Counted from the stretch's first letter, positions 7,491 through 16,601 are shown. The stretch is DNA of 34,932 nucleotides from Candidatus Woesearchaeota archaeon (GCA_002688315.1 NZCN01000005.1:1-34932), one strand, 5' to 3'. Translations and numbers: made by a program. The notes: generated from the sequence alone by a model not told the origin.

Positions 7491-8369
7491 CTACTTTATC
7501 TCAACACCGACTTTTTCTTCCAATAGTTTTGCTATGCTAACCCAGTCTTCTTTTGCGTACCCTTTGTCCATGGTTTCCTGAAGCACTTTTATCATAGCTT
7601 CTGCAAGAGGCAGGCTTATTCCAAGCTTTCGAATTTCTTGCTCTGCAAGTCTTACATCTTTGTTCATCAATTCAAGAAGAAAGTTTGGAGTAAAATCATG
7701 ATGCGTAATTGCAGGCATCTTTCCAATTGCAACATTGCTTCTTGCTCCTGAATTATCCAGAACGTCTCTTATCACGCCAAGAGTCAATCCATTTTTCAGT
7801 CCAAGCGCAACACCTTCAAGATAAGCTTCCAAAGTCATTGCCTGGGTTAAATTCAATGTTATTTTCATTCGCTGTCCGTAAGTGTTCCCTCCGCAGTAAA
7901 CAAGCTTGTCTCCCATTACAGCAAATACGTCTCTGCATTTCTCAAACGTATCTTTTTTCCCCCCAATCATGAACATCAATGTTCCTTCATCTGCTCCTTT
8001 TTTACCGCCTGTTATCGGAGCATCTAAGAACTCAACATTCTTTTCATCGCATTTATTTGCTACTTCATCAGTCAGCGCTACTGATATTGTTCCGCTGTCT
8101 ACTAAAATGTTTTTCTCAGTTAGTTTTGAAAATATGCCGTTTTCATCAAATAGAATGTTTTTCAGCGCTTCATCGTTTGAAACGCAGATGAATATTACTT
8201 CTGATTTCTCGCATAACTCAGCTGGCGAGTCAACAACAATTGCTTCTTTTATCGATTCTGCCTTGCTTTTTGTTCTGTTATATACAAACACTTTATAGCC
8301 AGCTTTCACTAAATTGTTGGCCATGCCTGCACCCATTGTTCCTATTCCTGCAAATCCAATGTTTTTCAT
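7491..8369 (-). CDS. Beta-hydroxyacid dehydrogenase (3-hydroxyisobutyrate dehydrogenase / 6-PGDH-like)
   Basis: 292 residues, standard length for the NAD(P)-dependent beta-hydroxyacid dehydrogenase family. The amino-terminal Rossmann motif GFAGIGTMGAGMA binds the nucleotide; DAPITGGKKGADEGTLMFMI is the substrate-binding signature; the catalytic lysine is in GQRMKITLNL. The helical carboxy domain holds LMNKDVRLAEQ, normal for the family. The NRTKSKAE stretch after the second strand has an arginine that favours NADP(H). The exact acid (3-hydroxyisobutyrate, tartronate semialdehyde, glyoxylate) cannot be told. ATG 8369 has a TATA-like box at about 8391-8400. Confidence 0.9.
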   Translation of the reverse strand: MKNIGFAGIGTMGAGMANNLVKAGYKVFVYNRTKSKAESIKEAIVVDSPAELCEKSEVIFICVSNDEALKNILFDENGIFSKLTEKNILVDSGTISVALTDEVANKCDEKNVEFLDAPITGGKKGADEGTLMFMIGGKKDTFEKCRDVFAVMGDKLVYCGGNTYGQRMKITLNLTQAMTLEAYLEGVALGLKNGLTLGVIRDVLDNSGARSNVAIGKMPAITHHDFTPNFLLELMNKDVRLAEQEIRKLGISLPLAEAMIKVLQETMDKGYAKEDWVSIAKLLEEKVGVEIK

Positions 8370-8453
8370 AGAAATTAGGAAATTACTGCTATTATAAATT
8401 TTTATTGTAGTTAAACAATAAGTTTTAATATTAGCCAGGAATATCTTCCATTA

Positions 8454-9077
8454 ATGGAATTTGATGAAGTGGTAATAAAAAGAAGAAGTGTTCGTGACTA
8501 TGATGCGAGCAAAGAAGTTACTGACGAGCAATTGAAAGAATTGTTTGAGCTTGTTAAACTCTCGCCGTCAAGTTATAATCTTCAGCCTTGGGAGTTCATT
8601 GTTGTTCGAGACAAGGAAAACAAAAAGCTATTGAAAGCCTGCGCTAATAATCAGCAATTTGTTGAAGATGCTTCTGCTACTGTTATTGTGCTTGGCTCAA
8701 CCAATCCTTTAGTTCATGCAGAGGAAATTTCTGCAGACAGAGTAAAAAAAGGAACAATGGATGAAGAAAAGAAAAAGAAATTTGAAGAAAACGTAAAGAA
8801 AATTGCTGAAAATAAGCCAGAAGCAATGCTTTGGACAGCAAAAAGCACTTCTCTTTCCATAATGACTTTAATGCTTGCTGCAGAAAACATGGGGTTAGCG
8901 ACTTGCCCAATTGGCGGCTTTGATGATGAATGCATTAAGAAAGAATTCAACATCCCTGAAGACTACGAGATTATGATGCTTATAACGCTTGGCTACAAAT
9001 CAGAGAAACAATCAGAAAGACCAAAACGTTATGGTTACGAAGATATTGTTCATTTGGAAAAGTTCGGCGAAAAATGA
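8454..9077 (+). CDS. Nitroreductase-family flavoprotein, 207 aa
   Basis: Compact nitroreductase-like enzyme. KRRSVRDYD near the amino end and LSPSSYNLQPWEFIVV form the FMN site; MLAAENMGLATCPIGGFDDE and MMLITLGY complete the fold. Family members use NAD(P)H to reduce nitro groups, quinones or enones. The ATG at 8454 sits 27 bp after a TTTTAATATT box. Its last four bases overlap the start of the thermonuclease-like lipoprotein gene (ATGA), so the two are co-translated. Confidence 0.9.
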   Translation: MEFDEVVIKRRSVRDYDASKEVTDEQLKELFELVKLSPSSYNLQPWEFIVVRDKENKKLLKACANNQQFVEDASATVIVLGSTNPLVHAEEISADRVKKGTMDEEKKKKFEENVKKIAENKPEAMLWTAKSTSLSIMTLMLAAENMGLATCPIGGFDDECIKKEFNIPEDYEIMMLITLGYKSEKQSERPKRYGYEDIVHLEKFGEK

Positions 9078-9478
9078 AGGCTTATTATTTGCTGCCATTA
9101 ATAATCTTAATCTCTTCCTGCTCGATTTATTTCGAGCCAGAATTTAATTTAACAAATGAAGTGCGAATTTATCAGGTTATTGATGGCGATACGTTCATAG
9201 CAAGTGGTGGAGAATACGTAAGAATCATAGGCATTGATGCTCCTGAGAAAAAACAGGAAGGTTATCACGAAGCAACTGACTTTCTAAGAGAATTTGAAGG
9301 GAAAACAGTAATTTTGGAAGAAGAAAATAAAAACAGAGATAAATTTGGAAGGTTATTAAGGCATGCTTATGTTGACAACCAAAGCCTTGCAGTAGCTTTG
9401 CTGGAAAACAAGCACGCAGTCATTTACAGCAGTTACAACGGAACTTATTACGAAGAATTTTTAGCAGCAGCAAAGTAA
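9074..9478 (+). CDS. Thermonuclease (SNase)-like lipoprotein
   Basis: 134 residues. A hydrophobic signal ends in LISSC, a lipobox, so cysteine 16 may be lipid-anchored on the outer face of the membrane. The rest is a small staphylococcal-nuclease domain: VIDGDTF, then YVRIIGIDAPE (metal and catalytic arginine/glutamate region) and NRDKFGRLLRHAYV (second arginine). It lacks the carboxy-terminal helix of larger members and ends 18 bp inside the convergent GlyRS gene. Likely role: calcium-dependent degradation of external nucleic acid for salvage (inference). Translationally coupled to the nitroreductase, though no functional link is known. Confidence 0.85.
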   Translation: MKAYYLLPLIILISSCSIYFEPEFNLTNEVRIYQVIDGDTFIASGGEYVRIIGIDAPEKKQEGYHEATDFLREFEGKTVILEEENKNRDKFGRLLRHAYVDNQSLAVALLENKHAVIYSSYNGTYYEEFLAAAK

Positions 9479-10960
9479 TCTTTTTCTTATCTCGTCTTTC
9501 AAGCCTTTTATTTTGATTCTCACTTGTCGAGTTGAATCTCTATCACGAATTGTAACATCTTTTTTCTTTAAGCTATCAAAATCAAGTGTTAATGCGATCG
9601 GTGTTCCTGCTTCGTCCATACGAGCATATCTTTTTCCTATGCTTCCTTTTTCATCCAAAAAGCAGTTAAATTCTTTTTTCAAATCATCATAAACATCTTT
9701 TGCCATCTTAACTAATTCTTTCTTGTTTGAAAGCAATGGAAATATTGCAATTTTAATAGGAGCTAGCTTAGGATGCAGTTTCAAAACAACATTTTCCCGT
9801 TTCTTATCGTATTCATAAGCGTCAAATAAAAATACCAAAAAAGTTCTATCAACGCCTAATGAAGGTTCTGCAACAACGTGCGGTATTATTTTTGCTTTTT
9901 CTTCTTCATCGTAATAACTCAAATCTTTTCCTGACGTTTTCATGTGCTGCTTCAAATCAAAGTCTCCTCTGTTAGAGACGCCTTCCAATTCTTTCCAGCC
10001 AAAAGGAAAGTTGTATTCAAGATCCCACGTATCAGTAGCATAATGACTCTTTTCTGTGTCCACATGCTGCCTTATTCTCAGATTTTCAGCTTTAACCCCT
10101 AAAGAAGTCAGCCATTTGTGTTCGTGCGCTAACCAGTATGCATGCCATGGCAATATTAATTTTTTAGTCAGCATTTCGCTTACTTTCATCTTCTTTGGCT
10201 TCTGTTTTTTGTGCTGCATTTCACTTGTAAGAACATTAAATGAGTGGCTAGAAACTTCTTTAATATACGGACAATCATTAACTTTGTAAGGATGCACAAA
10301 ATATTCTATTTCCATCTGTTCAAATTCTCTGCATCTAAACAAGAAATCTCTGGGACTAATTTCATTTCTAAATGCTCTTCCAATCTGAGCGATTCCAAAA
10401 GGAAGTTTCATGCGAGCGTTTTCCTGAACAAGTTTAAAATTAGTAAAGATAACTTGGGCTGTTTCTGGCCTTAAATAAGCGATATTCTTTGTTTCTGATG
10501 GCCCAACATTAGTTTCAAACATTAAATTAAATGGCTGCGGCGCTTTAACATCATTGCCGCATCTAGTGCATTTTATCTTATGCTTTTTTATCAGCTCTCC
10601 TATCTGCTTTGCATCAAGACCATCAGCTGAAATGTTTAGCTTGCTTTCAATAAGTAAGTCTGCGCGTTCTTTATGGCCGCATTTAACACAGTTAAGCATC
10701 AAATCAGTAAAGTTTTCCACATGACCTGAAGCCTGCCAAACTTTAGGATTAGTAATTATGCTTCCATCTATCCCAACTACATCTGCTCTTTGTCTTACGT
10801 GCGTTTTCCACCACTCTGCTTTGATGTTGTTCTTCAACTCAGCTCCTAAAGGTCCATAATCAAAAAAGCCAGACATTCCGCCATAAATCTCAGAGTTCTG
10901 ATAGACAAAACCTTTTCTTTTGCAGAAAACTGCTAACTCTTCTATTGTTAATTTATCCAT
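9461..10960 (-). CDS. glyS: Glycyl-tRNA synthetase (class II, archaeal/eukaryotic type)
   Basis: 499 residues, charges tRNA-Gly. The amino end (ELAVFCKRKGFVYQNSEI and FFDYGPLGAELKNN) is diagnostic of the homodimeric GlyRS. An inserted zinc ribbon has CVKC (91-94) and CTRC (131-134). Motif 2 FRNEISPRDFLFRCREFEQME and the carboxy-terminal anticodon-binding domain (PLLSNKKELVKMAKDVYDDL) are present. It is shorter than many archaeal homologues because other insertions are small. Single gene with a TATA-like box at 10983-10991, 27 bp before the ATG. The upstream region carries three near-repeats (11012-11069). Confidence 0.96.
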   Translation of the reverse strand: MDKLTIEELAVFCKRKGFVYQNSEIYGGMSGFFDYGPLGAELKNNIKAEWWKTHVRQRADVVGIDGSIITNPKVWQASGHVENFTDLMLNCVKCGHKERADLLIESKLNISADGLDAKQIGELIKKHKIKCTRCGNDVKAPQPFNLMFETNVGPSETKNIAYLRPETAQVIFTNFKLVQENARMKLPFGIAQIGRAFRNEISPRDFLFRCREFEQMEIEYFVHPYKVNDCPYIKEVSSHSFNVLTSEMQHKKQKPKKMKVSEMLTKKLILPWHAYWLAHEHKWLTSLGVKAENLRIRQHVDTEKSHYATDTWDLEYNFPFGWKELEGVSNRGDFDLKQHMKTSGKDLSYYDEEEKAKIIPHVVAEPSLGVDRTFLVFLFDAYEYDKKRENVVLKLHPKLAPIKIAIFPLLSNKKELVKMAKDVYDDLKKEFNCFLDEKGSIGKRYARMDEAGTPIALTLDFDSLKKKDVTIRDRDSTRQVRIKIKGLKDEIRKRLLCCC

Positions 10961-11011
10961 TAACTAGAAATACTGTTGCTAGGTTTAAATTATTTGTGGT
11001 TTTACAGCTTT

Positions 11012-11069
11012 ACCGAAAATCTTTCAATCTCGTCGGAAATCTTTCGGTTTTTCTGAAAATCTTCTCATT
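11012..11069. repeat. Three spaced copies of GAAAATCTTTC between divergent genes
   Basis: CGAAAATCTTTC (from 11014), CGGAAATCTTTCGG (from 11035) and CTGAAAATCTTCTC (from 11056) start 21-22 bp apart, about two DNA turns. They lie between the GlyRS promoter and the promoter of the membrane-protein gene at 11114. The spacing suggests a row of protein-binding sites on one face of the helix; function unknown. Confidence 0.45.
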
Positions 11070-11113
11070 TTTTCTGGCAAAGGTTTATTAAGGAGTAATT
11101 ATATTAACATTTT

Positions 11114-11443
11114 ATGGTAGAAATCGAGTTCAAACAGTATACGTTTGATACAGGATTAATAATAGTGTTCATTAGTGCATTTGTTTTATTGATTTGGATA
11201 ATATTAAAGTTATTCAGAATAGTACAAACACCACTAATCTTTGAATTAATGCCTTTAATAACAGGACTAGTGGCAATTTTTGGATTTGGAATAGCTGTTG
11301 GGAGATCATTGCAAATTATAAAACAACTACAAGAAAATTCAAGAGAAACAAACAAGCGTCTTGATAGTTTAGGTAACGACCATATATTGCTAAAATCTGA
11401 TTTCAAACACTTTGTTAAGTATAAAAAAAGCTTGAGTTCTTGA
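11114..11443 (+). CDS. Small membrane protein, 109 aa
   Basis: No family recognised. Two hydrophobic segments, about residues 14-34 (IVFISAFVLLIWIILKLF) and 42-62 (IFELMPLITGLVAIFGFGIAVG), are followed by a polar, probably coiled-coil tail with KQLQENSRETNKRL. This is the layout of small membrane anchors with a cytoplasmic coil. The start ATG follows a TTTATTA box at 11085-11091. The gene after it (11486) also encodes a two-segment membrane protein but begins from its own promoter; the two are not obviously homologous. Confidence 0.6.
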   Translation: MVEIEFKQYTFDTGLIIVFISAFVLLIWIILKLFRIVQTPLIFELMPLITGLVAIFGFGIAVGRSLQIIKQLQENSRETNKRLDSLGNDHILLKSDFKHFVKYKKSLSS

Positions 11444-11464
11444 AAAAGGCAACTTATTTAAACA
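11443..11464 (+). repeat. Promoter repeat, copy 1
   Basis: A 22-bp block containing GGCAACTTATTTAAAC occurs here and again at 11763-11784. Each copy holds a TTATTTAA TATA-like box and ends 22-25 bp before a start codon (11486 and 11809), so both genes appear to be driven by the same promoter module. Confidence 0.6.
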
Positions 11465-11485
11465 GAAATAACAAAAAGATAACTT

Positions 11486-11743
11486 ATGAATGAAAAGGAA
11501 GAAGGTGTTTCAAACACTTTAATTAAAGCTGAGTATTACAAATTTAAATTTTTTATTAAGGCTATTCCTTTTTTTGTTGTTATTTTTGGAACTTTGATTT
11601 TAGTAACAGTTTTTATGGAAAAAGAGACTTTTAAGAAATATGGGTTATACATCCTTTCAGCAAGTGTAGTTATTGGTTTTCTGGTTAACATTTTCGTAAG
11701 CAAACAGGTAAAGAAACTCTTCAAAAGTAAAGAACAACCCTAA
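11486..11743 (+). CDS. Small two-helix membrane protein, 85 aa
   Basis: No family recognised. Two strong hydrophobic segments at about residues 23-43 (IKAIPFFVVIFGTLILVTVF) and 53-72 (GLYILSASVVIGFLVNIFV), with charged residues at both ends (EKEEG at the amino end, KQVKKLFKSKEQ at the carboxy end), suggest a helical hairpin with both ends in the cytoplasm. ATG 11486 is about 27 bp after the TATA-like box of the repeated promoter at 11443-11464. Confidence 0.55.
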   Translation: MNEKEEGVSNTLIKAEYYKFKFFIKAIPFFVVIFGTLILVTVFMEKETFKKYGLYILSASVVIGFLVNIFVSKQVKKLFKSKEQP

Positions 11744-11762
11744 GTTTTGTGTGATATAAACA

Positions 11763-11784
11763 AAAAAGGCAACTTATTTAAACA
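11763..11784 (+). repeat. Promoter repeat, copy 2 (RNase J promoter)
   Basis: Identical over 22 bp to 11443-11464. The TTATTTAA box is centred about 30 bp upstream of the RNase J start codon, so it acts as the RNase J core promoter. Confidence 0.6.
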
Positions 11785-11808
11785 ACCTTCTTTAATTTCA
11801 TTTGCAAT

Positions 11809-13134
11809 ATGCCTGTTGAAATATGCACTGTTTCTGGCTACTCAGAGTTTGGCAAGAATATGACAGCCATCCGCTATGAAAATGAAGTAGTAATATTAGA
11901 TATGGGAATACAGCCTGAGAAATTCATAAAGTTCACCGAAGATGAGGAAGACTTTTCTGCTATTAGAACAAATGATTTAGTAAAAGCAGGCGCAATACCA
12001 GATGTATCTCCTATTAAAGACTGGGCTCATTTGGTAAAAGCAATTGTTCCAAGCCATGCACATCTAGACCACTGCGGCTCTATTATTTATTTAGCAGATA
12101 ATTACAATGCTCCTGTGCTGTGCACGCCTTTTACTGCAGAAGTCATAAGAAGCATGATTAAGGACCGTGAAATTAAGTTCAAAAATAAGATTTCCATTGC
12201 ACAGCCAAATGGAATGAAAAAGATTTCTAAAAACATTACAGTAGAGTTCATACATACAACTCATTCCACACCACAGTCTTCAACGATTGCTATTCATACG
12301 CCAGGAGGGATTGTAGTTTACACAGGTGATTTTAAGTTTGACCTCACACCAGTTCTTGGAAAGCCGCCAAACATAAAGCGCCTGAAAGCATTGGGCAAAG
12401 AAAACGTTGTTGCAATGATAACAGAATCAACTTACGGCGACAAGCCAGGTCGCACTCCTTCCGAGACTGTTGCAAAGGATATGCTAACAGATGCTGTGGA
12501 AACTGCTGCCGCCAAAAAAAATGCTATTATTGTTACTACATTCTCTTCTCATCTTGCCAGACTGAAAAGCATAGTTGGGCTTGGGCAAAAACATGGGAAA
12601 AAAATAGTATTTCTCGGAAGAAGCATGGCAAAATACATTGATGCAGGAGAAAAAACCAATCTTATCAGTTTTTCAAAAAGCTGTGAAATAGTAAAGTATG
12701 GAAGCAAGGTTGAAAAAAAGTTAAGGCAGATTGAAAAGCATGGCAAGCACCGCTACCTTCTTATATGCACAGGCCATCAAGGCGAGCCAAAATCCGTGCT
12801 TTCCAGAATGATAACCAGCAATTTCCTGGATGCAAAAGATTATGTTATTTTCTCATGCAAAACTATTCCTACGCCAACTAACATTGCCAATCGCGAGCGG
12901 TTAGAGCGCGAGCTAAGGCGGTTGGGAATTCATGTAATGACTGACGTTCATCAGTCAGGCCATGGCGCTCAGGATGAACTAAAAGAAATGATTGAAATGG
13001 TTAAGCCTGCCCATATAATAACCAGCCATGGCAGTGATACTGCAAAGAGAGAATTAAAAAAGCTAATCAAAGAACTAAATTACAAAGAAAACAACATCCA
13101 CGTATCAAAAGACGGAGAAAGCATAACGGTTTAA
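11809..13134 (+). CDS. rnj: Ribonuclease J (beta-CASP metallo-beta-lactamase)
   Basis: 441 residues, a 5'-to-3' exoribonuclease in RNA turnover. The metal-binding motif SHAHLDH is at residues 82-88, VEFIHTTHSTPQS and VVYTGDFKFD supply further ligands, TESTYGD is beta-CASP motif A, and ITSHGSDT near the end is the last histidine motif. There is no KH domain at the amino end, so it is the RNase J type rather than archaeal CPSF. Expressed from the repeated promoter module at 11763-11784. The 3' end overlaps the convergent SMC gene by four bases. Confidence 0.93.
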   Translation: MPVEICTVSGYSEFGKNMTAIRYENEVVILDMGIQPEKFIKFTEDEEDFSAIRTNDLVKAGAIPDVSPIKDWAHLVKAIVPSHAHLDHCGSIIYLADNYNAPVLCTPFTAEVIRSMIKDREIKFKNKISIAQPNGMKKISKNITVEFIHTTHSTPQSSTIAIHTPGGIVVYTGDFKFDLTPVLGKPPNIKRLKALGKENVVAMITESTYGDKPGRTPSETVAKDMLTDAVETAAAKKNAIIVTTFSSHLARLKSIVGLGQKHGKKIVFLGRSMAKYIDAGEKTNLISFSKSCEIVKYGSKVEKKLRQIEKHGKHRYLLICTGHQGEPKSVLSRMITSNFLDAKDYVIFSCKTIPTPTNIANRERLERELRRLGIHVMTDVHQSGHGAQDELKEMIEMVKPAHIITSHGSDTAKRELKKLIKELNYKENNIHVSKDGESITV

Positions 13135-16100
13135 ACCTTCAAACTAACAACATTGCTCATACCATGCTCGTCCATGGAAACGCCGTACAAGGTATTCGCA
13201 GAAGTTATTACGTTGTCGTTATGGCTTATTACAATGTATTGCGCTTTTGAGGAGTATTTCTTTATGAGCTGCGCAAACTTTTCTGAGTTTTTCTTATCTA
13301 GAGCAGCGTCTACTTCGTCAAAGATATAGAAAGATGCTGGCTCATACTCTTGTATTGAGAAAATAAATGCTAATGCTGTCATTGCTTTTTCTCCGCCTGA
13401 CAAGCTGCGAATGTCCATGAATTTTTCCCCTGCAATTCTTACTCTTACCCGAACTCCGCCGTCAAATATTTTTTCTTCGTTCTCAAGCATAAGGTATGCT
13501 TCGCTTCCTTTAGTTGAAAGTTCTGTAAATGCTGTTTTGAAATTATTATTAAGCGTGTTAAAAGTGTTCATGAACAAATCTTTTTTCTTGGATTCAATTT
13601 CACTCATCATGCCAGCAACATCATCTTTTTCTTTTGCAAGGGTTTCTTTCTTGCCAAGCAATTCACCATATTGCTTTTCAACATCTTCATAAATTTCAAG
13701 TGCTTTCAGGTTAACATTGCCCATCTGAACAACCATTCGCTCAAATCGGGAAATATCTGCTTTCAATTGTTCCTCAGAAGCGTTCTCTAACAGTTTAACA
13801 TCTGAATATTGTGAAAATTCTTCTTGTAATCCTGCTAACTCTCCTGAAATTTCAGAAGCTTTTATCGTGACATTGTTTATTTTGACTTCTGCTGTATTGA
13901 TTTGCTCTTCTTTTCTGATAATTCGCTCGTCATAGTTTTGTATCTCTTCAATGAGTTTTGTGCGCTTTGCGAAAAGCGTTTTGTGTTTTGCCTGGAATTT
14001 TGAAGCTTTTAGGTTCATTTCTGAAAGCTGTTTTTTCTGTGAAATTGTGTTATTAACAAGCTGGTTTTTTTCTGAAGTGAAGTTTTCCTCTTCTTTTGTG
14101 ATTTGTTTTATGATTTGGGAAATTCTGTTTTTCTCCTGCGCAAGTATTTCTTCAGACTGGACTTTTGAGTTGTTTATTTCAGCATTAGCAGAAATTACTT
14201 GGTCGTTCAGTTCGGTTATCTTTTGGTCAAGGGCAGCGAGTTCTGCTATAACAGCAGGGTTTCCGAGACTGCTTACTTGCTCGCGAAGTTTTAGTTTTTC
14301 TGATTTTACAGCTGCTATTTTATCATTGATTTCAGATGAGTTAGTTTCTATTTCAGAAATTTCTGAAGAGATTTTCTTTAATTCAGAATTTAACTGTTCT
14401 TTATTCTTTTTTGAAACATCGTCATCAGAAGAGTCTAAGTGCAGGCTTTTTTCAGCTTTTATTATTTCTCCCTCAAAAGCTGCTTTTGATTCCCGCAAGT
14501 TTGCAATGGTTTCTTCGTTTTCAGTTTTTTTGTTTTCAAGAATTTGCAAAGCGCTTTCCAATTCAGTGATATTTTTCTCAGAGTCTGAAATGGTTTTGCT
14601 TAAGTCTTTTTCCCGGAAAGCGCTGGCTGTTTTTTGCTTAAAGCCGCCTCGCATTGCTCCTGAAAGTTCTGTTAAGTCTCCGTCAAGCGTTACCATTCTG
14701 TATTTGCCTATGCCAAGCTTTCTTGCAGAATCTATGTCATCAACAACAAGCGTATTTCCAAAAACATAGCTAAAAACGTTTTTGTATTTTGTATCAAACG
14801 AAACAAGGTCAACAGCCATTCCATGAGAGCCTTCTATTTTTGATTTTACGCTGCTCTGTTTTAGCTTGTTTAATGGAAGGAAAGTTGCACGCCCAAGTTT
14901 TTTTGATTTTAAGTATTTGATGCACTTGGAAGCAACCAAGTCTGTGTCTACAACAAGGCTGTTAATTCTTGCTCCTGCAGATGCTTCTAAAGCAGCAGAA
15001 TATTTATCAGGAACTGTTCCTAGTTGCGAAACAGAGCCGTGTATTCCTTTTATTTCGTCTTGTTCAAGTATTGCCTTTACAGCATTGCTTCCAAAAGCTC
15101 TTTCGCGGGAAGCAAGGTGCTGTAGTTTTAGTTTAGTGAAGTCTTCATTTGCTTTGTAAAGCCTTCTTTTAATATCTCCAATGTTTGCAGAGATAGATGA
15201 GTCTTCGCTTAGTAACTTATTCAGTTCTAGAACTGTTTTTTTGAATTCTTTGCGTTTGTTTTCAAGCTGTTCAAGCTCTGATTTGTGTGTTTGTTTTATT
15301 TCTTCAATTTTTTTAACACTTTCGTCAACAGAAGCTATTTGGAATTCTATTTTATCTTTATCGCGCAAAAGCTCTTGTTTGCGTTCAACTACTGTTTGGA
15401 TTTCTGCCTGCAGGCTCTCTGATTCCTTGTCTAGCTTTATCAGTTGCTCTTCAACCTTAGCAACATCGCTAAAATCGTTTCCGCGAAGTTTTTTTGTCTC
15501 TTTTTCAAGCCGGGTTTTCTCTTCAATCAGTGAAGTTTTATTTTTCTCAAGCTCTGCAGATTTTGATGATAAGTCAGCAACTTTTTCATCTAATCCTGTG
15601 AGGTCTGTCTTGAGCTGCTCACGCCTTGAAGTAACTTTCTCAAGCTCTGTGTTAATCATGCTAATTCTATTGTTGGCCGTAGCAATGTCAACTCTTGTCT
15701 GCTCAATGGATTTGTGCATTGCAACTTGCTCTACTTCTCCTTTTTGCTCAACTTCTTCAGTAATAGAATCAGCTTCTTTTTTTCTTTCTTCAACAGCCGC
15801 TTTAAATTTTTCAATAGCGCTTTTTATATTCTCAATTTCCTGTTTTTGCTCGGCAATTTCTTTATCTAAGCCGCTTTTTCTTGATGATTTGGATTTCATT
15901 TGCAGGTGAAGATGTGTTGCCTTGTCCTGCTTTATTTTGTTGCTTAATTCTCGGTATTTTAAAGCTTGGTCTCTGTCTTTCTTAAGTTCTCTTAAATGAG
16001 TTTTTCTCTCTGCAAGCAATATTTCTGCTTCTCTTATTCTTGACTCAACTCTTTCAAGCTCTGCAAGCGCTTTCTTCTTTTTATCTTCGTAAACTCCTAT

Positions 16101-16601
16101 TCCTGCAATGTCTTCTATTGTTTGTCTTCTTTCTTCAGAAGACATTTCAACAAAATGGTTTATGTCTCCTTGAAGAACTATGTTGTAGCCGTTTGGATTG
16201 ATTTTAGCGAGTGCCATCATGTCTATAATTTCCTGGCGTCTGCTTGCTTTGTCATTTATTTTATACACGCTTTGGCCGTTAGGTTTAACTATTCTGCTAA
16301 TTTTCATAACAGCTTCTTCGAAAGGGAATAGTTTTTCTGAATTATCAAAGAAAAGGCTTACTTCTCCTTTTGCAGCTGGCTGTTTTGTCTTGCCTCCATT
16401 GTAAATAAGATGCGCTAGTTTCTCAGTTCGCAGGTCTTTGCTTGAGATTCTGCCGAGAACAAAGCAAAGGCTGTCTAAAACATTGCTTTTGCCAGCCCCA
16501 TTTGGGCCTAGAATAATATTAAATTCTCTGGAAAAAGGCAGTTCTGTCCTCTTTGCAAAAGACTTAAAGCCATGCATAACGAGCTTGTTTATCTGAGTCA
16601 T
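13131..16601 (-). CDS. smc: SMC chromosome segregation ATPase
   Basis: 1156 residues, full length for archaeal SMC; it condenses and segregates chromosomes by ATP-driven DNA looping. Walker A GPNGAGKSN lies at 33-41, two long coiled coils flank a hinge around residues 520-650 (GTVPDKYSAALEASAGARIN), the ABC signature LSGGEKAM begins at about 1067 and Walker B FYIFDEVDAALD at about 1091. No ScpA or ScpB gene is adjacent. A TATA-like box (16628-16637) is about 30 bp before the ATG, with an inverted repeat just upstream. The large plus-strand frames inside it, rich in Ser and Phe, are antisense shadows of the coiled coils. Confidence 0.97.
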   Translation of the reverse strand: MTQINKLVMHGFKSFAKRTELPFSREFNIILGPNGAGKSNVLDSLCFVLGRISSKDLRTEKLAHLIYNGGKTKQPAAKGEVSLFFDNSEKLFPFEEAVMKISRIVKPNGQSVYKINDKASRRQEIIDMMALAKINPNGYNIVLQGDINHFVEMSSEERRQTIEDIAGIGVYEDKKKKALAELERVESRIREAEILLAERKTHLRELKKDRDQALKYRELSNKIKQDKATHLHLQMKSKSSRKSGLDKEIAEQKQEIENIKSAIEKFKAAVEERKKEADSITEEVEQKGEVEQVAMHKSIEQTRVDIATANNRISMINTELEKVTSRREQLKTDLTGLDEKVADLSSKSAELEKNKTSLIEEKTRLEKETKKLRGNDFSDVAKVEEQLIKLDKESESLQAEIQTVVERKQELLRDKDKIEFQIASVDESVKKIEEIKQTHKSELEQLENKRKEFKKTVLELNKLLSEDSSISANIGDIKRRLYKANEDFTKLKLQHLASRERAFGSNAVKAILEQDEIKGIHGSVSQLGTVPDKYSAALEASAGARINSLVVDTDLVASKCIKYLKSKKLGRATFLPLNKLKQSSVKSKIEGSHGMAVDLVSFDTKYKNVFSYVFGNTLVVDDIDSARKLGIGKYRMVTLDGDLTELSGAMRGGFKQKTASAFREKDLSKTISDSEKNITELESALQILENKKTENEETIANLRESKAAFEGEIIKAEKSLHLDSSDDDVSKKNKEQLNSELKKISSEISEIETNSSEINDKIAAVKSEKLKLREQVSSLGNPAVIAELAALDQKITELNDQVISANAEINNSKVQSEEILAQEKNRISQIIKQITKEEENFTSEKNQLVNNTISQKKQLSEMNLKASKFQAKHKTLFAKRTKLIEEIQNYDERIIRKEEQINTAEVKINNVTIKASEISGELAGLQEEFSQYSDVKLLENASEEQLKADISRFERMVVQMGNVNLKALEIYEDVEKQYGELLGKKETLAKEKDDVAGMMSEIESKKKDLFMNTFNTLNNNFKTAFTELSTKGSEAYLMLENEEKIFDGGVRVRVRIAGEKFMDIRSLSGGEKAMTALAFIFSIQEYEPASFYIFDEVDAALDKKNSEKFAQLIKKYSSKAQYIVISHNDNVITSANTLYGVSMDEHGMSNVVSLKV

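Noticed and set aside
7709-8298. Plus-strand frames opposite the dehydrogenase gene
   Set aside because: The minus-strand frame has a complete, strongly recognisable enzyme; the plus frames have no motif or start signals.
11012-11069. T-box or other amino-acid-sensing leader before GlyRS
   Set aside because: The repeats lie upstream of the predicted GlyRS transcription start, so they are not in its mRNA, and T-boxes are not known in archaea.
13951-15909. Long plus-strand frames (272 and 242 codons at 13951-14769 and 15181-15909) opposite SMC
   Set aside because: They are antisense to the SMC coiled coils, very rich in Ser and Phe as expected for the complement of Glu/Lys-rich codons, and have no promoter or motif.
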